This document shows, one piece after another, positions 1 to 3,925 of a DNA stretch of 5,263 nt. The DNA comes from an uncultured Clostridia bacterium (GTDB lineage: Bacteria; Bacillota; Clostridia; Oscillospirales; Acutalibacteraceae): contig CAMNHG010000105.1 of the NCBI GenBank assembly GCA_946539105.1, forward strand, positions 1 through 5,263, written 5' to 3'. The translations under genes and the position numbers were made by a program. The notes beneath the pieces are model-generated. The model searched no databases. It was not told where the DNA came from and worked only from the letters and a program-made list of their open reading frames with translations. Each line of letters starts with the position of its first letter. Position 1 is the first letter of the stretch.

Positions 1-68
1 GAGATTAGTGCCATATATTCTATTTGTTTTTCAGACAGTTTATCGGACTTAATAACATTATCAGCCAA
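1..68 (-). CDS. N-terminus of an unrecognised protein (partial, TTG start)
   Basis: Only the first 22 codons are inside the window; the frame is open to the left edge. The visible peptide begins MADNVIKSDKLSEKQ and is charged and hydrophilic, with no signal peptide or membrane segment. The start is a TTG at 68..66, chosen because a perfect AGGAGG lies at 81..76 with a 7-nt spacer. The gene has its own sigma-A-like promoter (106-134), so it is probably transcribed independently of yunB upstream. I do not recognise the family from so short a piece and assign no function. An in-frame ATG 18 codons further on has no comparable ribosome binding site. Confidence 0.55.
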   Translation of the reverse strand, partial: MADNVIKSDKLSEKQIEYMALI

Positions 69-75
69 ATAAACG

Positions 76-81
76 CCTCCT
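76..81 (-). promoter_or_regulatory. Shine-Dalgarno AGGAGG deciding a TTG start
   Basis: A full AGGAGG stands 7 nt before the TTG at 68..66. Its strength and spacing are the main reason to call a coding start here, because no ATG is suitably placed. Confidence 0.7.
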
Positions 82-105
82 AACCCATTTTATCTAATCT
101 AAAGT

Positions 106-134
106 ATTATATCACAGATTGGAAGGCATTTCAA
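106..134 (-). promoter_or_regulatory. Sigma-A-type promoter of the left-edge gene
   Basis: The -35 box is TTGAAA (134..129, 5 of 6 to consensus) and the -10 box is TATAAT (111..106, 6 of 6), with a 17-bp spacer. Predicted transcription start is near position 99, giving a leader of about 30 nt before the TTG start. Two TTATCAC direct repeats lie just upstream of the -35 box. Confidence 0.8.
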
Positions 135-138
135 TAAC

Positions 139-156
139 TTATCACCGTTTTATCAC
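139..156. repeat. Direct repeat TTATCAC x2, 11-bp period, upstream of the -35 box
   Basis: TTATCAC (plus strand) occurs at 139-145 and 150-156, so the copies are one helical turn apart. They end 4 bp upstream of the -35 box of the leftward promoter. TATCAC occurs again at 110-115, overlapping the -10 box. This placement suits an activator or repressor site, but no specific regulator can be named. Confidence 0.35.
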
Positions 157-174
157 AATATTTTGAAAAAAATA

Positions 175-831
175 TTAATACACCAAGCGGTTACCACCAT
201 ATGTTGTGGGAATCTCCCCTACAATCACCGACTGAGCAAGCTCGTAATCCGTGTCGAAGGTCATCTCACCGCTATGGTCTACCGATGCGGTGACAATATG
301 TGAGGTAATTATAAGGCGGATATGATGGATTGTCTGGTTGATTCCCGCGCTTTCAAATGTACTTTCAATCCTTGAATTGAAGTTACCCGTCAGGCAAAAG
401 GTCAGCGGAATATGAGGTCCGAGGTTTGATAATAATGTCAATCCCGTGAACGCGCCGAGAGGTATTTCCATTTTTGAATGCTTGATTTTCGCGACCTCAC
501 TCTGCGCGGATTTTGTAACGGCAGCCTTGAATATGTTTATATTTTTTGAATTTGTTTCGATTGATTTTACACTGCCGTCGTTTGAGTATTTTACAATCGC
601 AAAATCGCCGTAATCATAACCCAAATCGTTTAATGTGTTCTGCACCGCGTCCGATAAAGCATCGGTTGTAATCTGCCCGGCAAAGTTCACTATGTAATCT
701 TTTGAAAAATTTGAAGCCTTACCCTCAAACGCCCTTACGGTAAAAACAATAAGCATAGCAGTCGCGATTATCACGCAGTACAGTCTTATTACAGCAATTC
801 CCGAACGCCGTTTATTCCGTCTGTAAAGCAA
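175..831 (-). CDS. yunB: Sporulation protein YunB
   Basis: This 218-residue protein resembles B. subtilis YunB, a mother-cell (sigma-E regulon) protein needed for efficient sporulation whose biochemical role is not established. It starts with a basic stretch (residues 4-9, RRNKRR), followed by one membrane segment at about residues 12-32, then an extracytoplasmic domain. The family signature is clear: IPLG at 123-126, then TG, LLSNLGP and IP across 129-142, and GEIP near the C-terminus. The start is a TTG at 831..829, preceded by GGGGTG (842..837) with a 5-nt spacer. The frame is open far upstream, but only inside the neighbouring gene. The start region is embedded in the terminator of the preceding transcript, so expression may need its own sporulation promoter. 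B. subtilis YunB is slightly longer, mainly at the C-terminus. Confidence 0.87.
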   Translation of the reverse strand: MLYRRNKRRSGIAVIRLYCVIIATAMLIVFTVRAFEGKASNFSKDYIVNFAGQITTDALSDAVQNTLNDLGYDYGDFAIVKYSNDGSVKSIETNSKNINIFKAAVTKSAQSEVAKIKHSKMEIPLGAFTGLTLLSNLGPHIPLTFCLTGNFNSRIESTFESAGINQTIHHIRLIITSHIVTASVDHSGEMTFDTDYELAQSVIVGEIPTTYGGNRLVY

Positions 832-865
832 AAAACCACCCCTCGTACATAATATACGAGAGGTG
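830..865 (-). terminator. Intrinsic terminator of the efp-zinc-ribbon transcript
   Basis: In the minus-strand RNA, CACCTCTCGTA (865..855) pairs with TACGAGGGGTG (847..837): an 11-bp stem with one U-G wobble and a 7-nt loop (854..848). After one G come six U's (835..830). It begins 15 nt after the stop of the zinc-ribbon gene. The 3' arm contains the whole yunB Shine-Dalgarno core and the U-tract reaches into the yunB TTG start. Confidence 0.85.
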
Positions 866-880
866 ATGTTAAGTGATATT

Positions 881-1387
881 TTATTTTTTCTCTTCTTTGT
901 CTGCGTCGTCTGCCTTTTCATCAGCCTTGTCGTCGATTTCGACATCACAGCCTGAGCAGCCATCGCAGCTCTGATTGCATTCGTCTGCTTCGTCATCAAA
1001 AAGGCCTGAAAAATCAAACTCCAAAAGCTCGCCGCAGTTGGGGCACTCAATCTCGCCCTCAAGCAGGACATCCTCTGAAACATTGATTTTCTCTCCGCAG
1101 GCACCGCAGGTTACCTCATAAAAAGGATTATCCTCGTCGTCATATTCATCATACACAACTTCGGTATCGTCATATAACTCAGACTCTACCTCGGACAAAT
1201 CTTCATCAATCTCGTCAACCTGATCGGCAAGATCATCGTAAAGCTCCTCCATATCGGTGAGGTCGTAAGCCATATCGTCGAGCAAATCGACAATAGCGTT
1301 AATCACCTTAACCTCAGGCTTGCTTTGATCGAGCGAAAGACCTTCCGCAAGGCCTTTGATATAAGCAATTTTTTCAGTAATTGTCAT
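881..1387 (-). CDS. Acidic zinc-ribbon protein, CD1247 N-terminal-domain type
   Basis: This is a 168-residue protein of unknown function. Residues 1-45 form a helical segment with a motif of the type YIKGLAEGL followed by VINAIVDLLDDMA, which I recall from clostridial proteins named after C. difficile CD1247. Residues 43-90 are extremely Asp/Glu-rich and may be a coiled coil or disordered. A zinc ribbon follows with CxxC pairs at C94/C97 and C115/C118. A second cysteine cluster, C137-x3-C141-x2-C144-x2-C147, precedes a Lys/Glu/Asp-rich tail. There is no signal peptide or membrane segment, so it is probably cytoplasmic. The ATG at 1387 has an AAGAGGT ribosome binding site that overlaps the efp stop codon, leaving 11 nt between the genes. 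It is therefore almost certainly cotranscribed with efp, and a terminator follows. A role linked to translation is inference from this position only. Confidence 0.8.
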   Translation of the reverse strand: MTITEKIAYIKGLAEGLSLDQSKPEVKVINAIVDLLDDMAYDLTDMEELYDDLADQVDEIDEDLSEVESELYDDTEVVYDEYDDEDNPFYEVTCGACGEKINVSEDVLLEGEIECPNCGELLEFDFSGLFDDEADECNQSCDGCSGCDVEIDDKADEKADDADKEEKK

Positions 1388-1398
1388 ATTAAAACCTC

Positions 1399-1956
1399 TT
1401 ATGCTCTGCCCATGTACTCGCCGGTTCTGGTATCAATCTGGATAACCTCGCCCTCGTCAATAAAGAGCGGAACCTTAATCTCAGCACCTGTCTCGAGAGT
1501 AGCAGGCTTTGTAGCGTTAGTAGCTGTATCGCCCTTAAAGCCGGGATCTGTCTTAGTAACCTCAAGCTCTACAAAGTTAGGCGGCTCTACGCCGAAAACA
1601 TTGCCCTTGTAGGAAAGAATCTTGCAAACCATATTCTCTTTAACAAACTTAAAGTTATCGCCGAGAACGCTCTTGTTAATCGGAATCTGCTCCCAAGTCT
1701 CGGTGTCCATAAAGTAATAAAGGTCGCCGTCGTTGTAGCTGTACTCCATATCCTTTCTCTCGATGAAAGCGGTGGGATATTTATCGTTGGGGTTAAAGGT
1801 TTTTTCTACAACCGCACCTGTAATAACGTTTCTGATTTTTGTTCTTACAAAAGCTGCGCCTTTACCGGGTTTTACGTGCTGAAATTCGATTATGGAAACA
1901 ACCTGTCCATCCATCTCGAATGTTACGCCGTTTCTGAAATCACCTGCTGAAATCAT
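1399..1956 (-). CDS. efp: Elongation factor P (EF-P)
   Basis: EF-P binds between the P and E sites of the ribosome and promotes peptide bond formation at polyproline stretches. The 185-residue length is standard for the family. The N-terminal KOW-like domain carries the conserved tip loop HVKPGKGAAF with Lys32, the position that is post-translationally modified in many bacteria (beta-lysylation in E. coli, 5-aminopentanolylation in B. subtilis). Two OB domains follow, and the C-terminus has the family signature DTRTGEYMGRA. The ATG at 1956 follows a perfect AGGAGGT (1970..1964) by 7 nt. A strong promoter lies in the gap upstream (2020-2048), and the zinc-ribbon gene follows after 11 nt. No modification enzyme is encoded in the window, so the state of Lys32 cannot be predicted. 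Confidence 0.98.
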   Translation of the reverse strand: MISAGDFRNGVTFEMDGQVVSIIEFQHVKPGKGAAFVRTKIRNVITGAVVEKTFNPNDKYPTAFIERKDMEYSYNDGDLYYFMDTETWEQIPINKSVLGDNFKFVKENMVCKILSYKGNVFGVEPPNFVELEVTKTDPGFKGDTATNATKPATLETGAEIKVPLFIDEGEVIQIDTRTGEYMGRA

Positions 1957-1963
1957 TGTAATT

Positions 1964-1970
1964 ACCTCCT
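1964..1970 (-). promoter_or_regulatory. Shine-Dalgarno AGGAGGT of efp
   Basis: A full-length match to the anti-Shine-Dalgarno, 7 nt before the efp ATG. It fits high expression and fixes the start. It begins 8 nt downstream of the leader inverted repeat. Confidence 0.85.
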
Positions 1971-1978
1971 GATATTTC

Positions 1979-2007
1979 TTTTACAGAAATATAATTATTC
2001 CGTAAAA
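1979..2007 (-). repeat. Inverted repeat / hairpin in the efp leader
   Basis: In the minus-strand RNA, TTTTACGGAA (2007..1998) pairs with TTCTGTAAAA (1988..1979): 10 bp including one G-U wobble, with a 9-nt loop. It lies between the predicted transcription start (about 2013) and the ribosome binding site. No U-tract follows, so it is not a terminator. It could be an operator or a leader stem-loop. Confidence 0.55.
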
Positions 2008-2019
2008 TTACTTCATCTT

Positions 2020-2048
2020 ATTATACTAAATTTTAACTGAAAATGCAA
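2020..2048 (-). promoter_or_regulatory. Sigma-A-type promoter of efp
   Basis: The -10 box is a perfect TATAAT (2025..2020). Upstream by 17 bp is a weak -35 box, TTGCAT (2048..2043), matching only in TTG. It fills the short gap after the peptidase stop codon. Predicted transcription start is near 2013, giving a leader of about 57 nt. efp can therefore be expressed apart from aroQ and the peptidase gene, although read-through from them is likely since no terminator is visible between. Confidence 0.75.
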
Positions 2049-2053
2049 GTACT

Positions 2054-3127
2054 TTAAACAATTATAAGCTCTTTGGGCAAAGAAACAAAGTTTTTATATC
2101 CTTCTTCTGTCACACAGAGCATATCCTCAATCCTGACGCCGAACTCGTTAGGCAGGTAAATTCCGGGCTCATCGGTGATTACCATACCGCTTTTAAGCAC
2201 AACCTCTCCCCTTGGAGAAACGGAAGGTGCTTCGTGAATATCAAGCCCTACGCCGTGGCCTGTTGCGTGACCAAAGAATTTTCCGTAGCCGTGCTCGGAA
2301 ATTATATCTCTCGCTGTTTTGTCAACCTCGCTGCATTTTACTCCGGGTTTAATCTTTTCAAGTGCGGCAAGCTGAGCCTTTAATACGATATTATAAATCT
2401 CAGTCATCTTGTCCGTAGCGTACTTTACCGCGACGGTTCGGGTGGTGTCGCTGTGGTAGCCCTCATACACTGCTCCGAAATCGAAGGTAAAAAAGTCACC
2501 TTCCTTAACAATTCCGTCAGACGGTACGCCGTGCGGAAGCGAGGTCTTTTTACCGGTGATTGTAATTAAATCAAACGACTTGCACTCAGCTCCGTAGATA
2601 TTCATTAAGTAATCAAGCCGTGCGGCAATCTCCTTTTCGCTTACTCCCGGTTTGACGTAATTTAACACTTCAAGGTACGCTTTTTCTGCAATATTTTGAG
2701 CCTTTTGGATTTTTTCTATCTCTGTGCTGTCCTTGATAACGCGTATATCGGCAATATGCTTGCACAGCTTTTGGTCGGCAATGCATTCAATTTTATGCTG
2801 AGCGAGGAACTTTTTGAAAAACTCAAAGCGCGATACCGTAATGCTGTCGGCTTCAAAGAATACGCTCTTTATCTCCTCTTTGCTGAGAATATCGAGCAAA
2901 TCCTGCGACAGCTTGCTGTACATTACAACCTTGCAACCGCTTGACTTTTTCTCGGCAGCCTCGGCATAGCGGAAGTCGACTATAAGATAACTGTTCTCGC
3001 TCGTTACAAGCAAATAACCCTCGCTGTGGAAAAATCCCGAAAAATAGCCTATATTAACTTCGTTTGTAATAATCAGTGCTTCGTCGTTATTCTTTATAAA
3101 GCCCTTTAATTTATCAATCCTTGTCAC
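2054..3127 (-). CDS. M24B Xaa-Pro aminopeptidase (aminopeptidase P family, YqhT-like)
   Basis: A 357-residue cytoplasmic metallopeptidase that should release the N-terminal residue from peptides with proline in position 2. The N-terminal creatinase-type domain covers about 1-130 and the pita-bread catalytic domain about 140-357. The dinuclear metal ligands are visible: D216 (in FDFG), D227 (in HSDTTR), H291, E320 (in TDEPGIY) and E334 (in VRIED). The signature H287-A-T-G-H291-x-x-G-L-x-I-H298-E also supplies the active-site histidines. Length and gene order match B. subtilis YqhT, which also sits between aroQ and efp. The start is GTG at 3127..3125, inside the end of aroQ, with GGAG at 3138..3135 and a 7-nt spacer. 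A prolidase (dipeptidase) specificity cannot be excluded from sequence alone. Confidence 0.95.
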   Translation of the reverse strand: MTRIDKLKGFIKNNDEALIITNEVNIGYFSGFFHSEGYLLVTSENSYLIVDFRYAEAAEKKSSGCKVVMYSKLSQDLLDILSKEEIKSVFFEADSITVSRFEFFKKFLAQHKIECIADQKLCKHIADIRVIKDSTEIEKIQKAQNIAEKAYLEVLNYVKPGVSEKEIAARLDYLMNIYGAECKSFDLITITGKKTSLPHGVPSDGIVKEGDFFTFDFGAVYEGYHSDTTRTVAVKYATDKMTEIYNIVLKAQLAALEKIKPGVKCSEVDKTARDIISEHGYGKFFGHATGHGVGLDIHEAPSVSPRGEVVLKSGMVITDEPGIYLPNEFGVRIEDMLCVTEEGYKNFVSLPKELIIV

Positions 3128-3557
3128 GTGTAAGCTCCTTTAACGCGTCTATTGCCAAAAAGTAACTGAGCTTGCCGAAGCCCGCAATCTGTCCTGCACA
3201 TACGGGAGCTATTACTGACTTATGCCTGAACTCCTCGCGCGCGTGAATATTAGACATATGCACCTCTACATAAGGAATATTTACGCAGGCGATAGCGTCG
3301 CGCAGAGCGTAGCTGTAGTGAGTAAGCGCGCCGGCGTTAATAGCAACACCGTCATACTCTCCCATAGTCGAATGAATTTTATCAATCAAGTCGCCCTCGT
3401 GGTTTGACTGGAACACATCGCAGTAAATGCCCTTGTCCTTTGCATACTCTTTGATTTGAGCTTCAATGCTCTCGGCTGTCTCGGCACCGTAAACACCCTT
3501 TTCGCGAACGCCGACCATATTTAGGTTGGGACCGAGCATTACAAGAATTTTTTTCAT
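3114..3557 (-). CDS. aroQ: Type II 3-dehydroquinate dehydratase
   Basis: This enzyme catalyses the third shikimate-pathway step, 3-dehydroquinate to 3-dehydroshikimate, usually as a dodecamer of about 150-residue subunits; this one has 147 residues. Family motifs are intact: GPNLN (9-13), catalytic R18 and Y23, FQSNHEGDLID (49-59), N74-AGALTH80-YSYALRDA, E98-VH100-MSN with the catalytic histidine H100, and R111 in REEFRHKSVIAP. I chose the ATG at 3557, which has GGGGTG 6 nt upstream. The in-frame GTG at 3566 overlaps that ribosome binding site and is unlikely. The end of the gene overlaps the peptidase start by 14 nt, so the two are probably translationally coupled. The ribosome binding site begins only 10 nt after the U-tract of the rpsU terminator, and I see no promoter of its own. 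Confidence 0.97.
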   Translation of the reverse strand: MKKILVMLGPNLNMVGVREKGVYGAETAESIEAQIKEYAKDKGIYCDVFQSNHEGDLIDKIHSTMGEYDGVAINAGALTHYSYALRDAIACVNIPYVEVHMSNIHAREEFRHKSVIAPVCAGQIAGFGKLSYFLAIDALKELTRDKD

Positions 3558-3580
3558 AACATACACCCCTGAACTTAAAC

Positions 3581-3612
3581 AAAATCAAAAGCGGACAGCA
3601 TACACTGTCCGC
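3581..3612 (-). terminator. Intrinsic terminator after rpsU
   Basis: Perfect 8-bp GC-rich stem GCGGACAG / CTGTCCGC (3612..3605 with 3598..3591) and a 6-nt loop, followed by TTTTGATTTT (3590..3581). It starts 7 nt after the rpsU stop codon. It is unusually close to the next gene: the aroQ Shine-Dalgarno lies about 10 nt beyond the U-tract. Confidence 0.92.
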
Positions 3613-3619
3613 ATATTGG

Positions 3620-3796
3620 TTACCTGTATTTGCGTTTGCGAGCTGCTTCAGATTTTTTCTTGCGCTTTACAGAGGGCTTCTCATAAGCCTCTCTCTTGCG
3701 AACCTCAGCAATAACGCCAGCTCTGGCACACTGCTTTTTGAATCTTCTCAAAGCACTTTCAAGAGATTCATTCTCTTTTAATCTAATTTCTGCCAT
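3620..3796 (-). CDS. rpsU: 30S ribosomal protein S21
   Basis: A small gene encoding 58 residues, the usual S21 length. The protein begins MAEIRLKENESLE, continues through ALRRFKKQCARAGV and VRKREAYEKPSV, and ends in the highly basic tail KRKKKSEAARKRKYR. All are typical of S21, which binds the 30S platform near the 3' end of 16S rRNA and takes part in initiation. The ATG at 3796 follows GGGAGG (3810..3805) with an 8-nt spacer. The gene has a near-consensus promoter and its own terminator, so it is probably a monocistronic unit between leuS and aroQ. A hairpin in its leader overlaps the ribosome binding site and could mediate control. Confidence 0.97.
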   Translation of the reverse strand: MAEIRLKENESLESALRRFKKQCARAGVIAEVRKREAYEKPSVKRKKKSEAARKRKYR

Positions 3797-3807
3797 CTAT
3801 CTTCCCT

Positions 3808-3829
3808 CCCATCTGCCATATGGCATGGG
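3808..3829 (-). repeat. Palindrome / hairpin in the rpsU leader touching the SD
   Basis: The 12-bp perfect palindrome TGCCATATGGCA (3814-3825) is flanked by CCCA (3829..3826, minus strand) and TGGG (3811..3808), which can extend the stem with a 2-nt bulge. As RNA the loop would be AUAU. The outer TGGG covers the first three G's of the GGGAGG ribosome binding site. It could be a translational control element or a DNA operator; the sequence does not decide which. Confidence 0.5.
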
Positions 3830-3853
3830 TACTTTGCATAATTTGCAATAGCT

Positions 3854-3882
3854 ATTATACAATATGTTGCTAAAAAAGTCAA
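3854..3882 (-). promoter_or_regulatory. Strong sigma-A-type promoter of rpsU
   Basis: The -35 box is TTGACT (3882..3877, 5 of 6) and the -10 box is TATAAT (3859..3854, 6 of 6), with a 17-bp spacer: a near-consensus vegetative promoter, suited to a ribosomal protein gene. The predicted start near 3847 gives a leader of about 50 nt that includes the palindrome. Confidence 0.9.
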
Positions 3883-3925
3883 TAGAAATGTAGAATTTTA
3901 GAAAAATTTTTGATTTCGGCTCAAT

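Noticed and set aside
157..176. 8-bp AT-only hairpin AATATTTT / AAAATATT at the yunB stop codon as a terminator.
   Set aside because: The stem has no G-C pair, the arm itself is the only T-run, and no U-tract follows. It is more likely a chance product of AT-rich DNA; the yunB terminator was not identified.
837..865. The same hairpin acting as a plus-strand terminator.
   Set aside because: On the plus strand it is not followed by a T-run, and no plus-strand gene ends there.
832..1104. An upstream extension of the yunB frame that would add about 91 residues.
   Set aside because: The extension lies over the zinc-ribbon gene in another frame, is low-complexity basic sequence unlike YunB, and lacks a ribosome binding site. 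The TTG at 831 gives the normal YunB layout of basic N-terminus plus membrane segment.
3558..3566. GTG at 3566 as an alternative aroQ start, adding three residues.
   Set aside because: It overlaps the Shine-Dalgarno GGGGTG. The ATG at 3557 is correctly spaced and gives the typical type II dehydroquinase N-terminus.
3883..3925. A terminator for leuS in the AT-rich gap, for example around AAAAATTTTT.
   Set aside because: No GC-containing stem followed by a U-tract is present. leuS may read through into rpsU or end by another mechanism.
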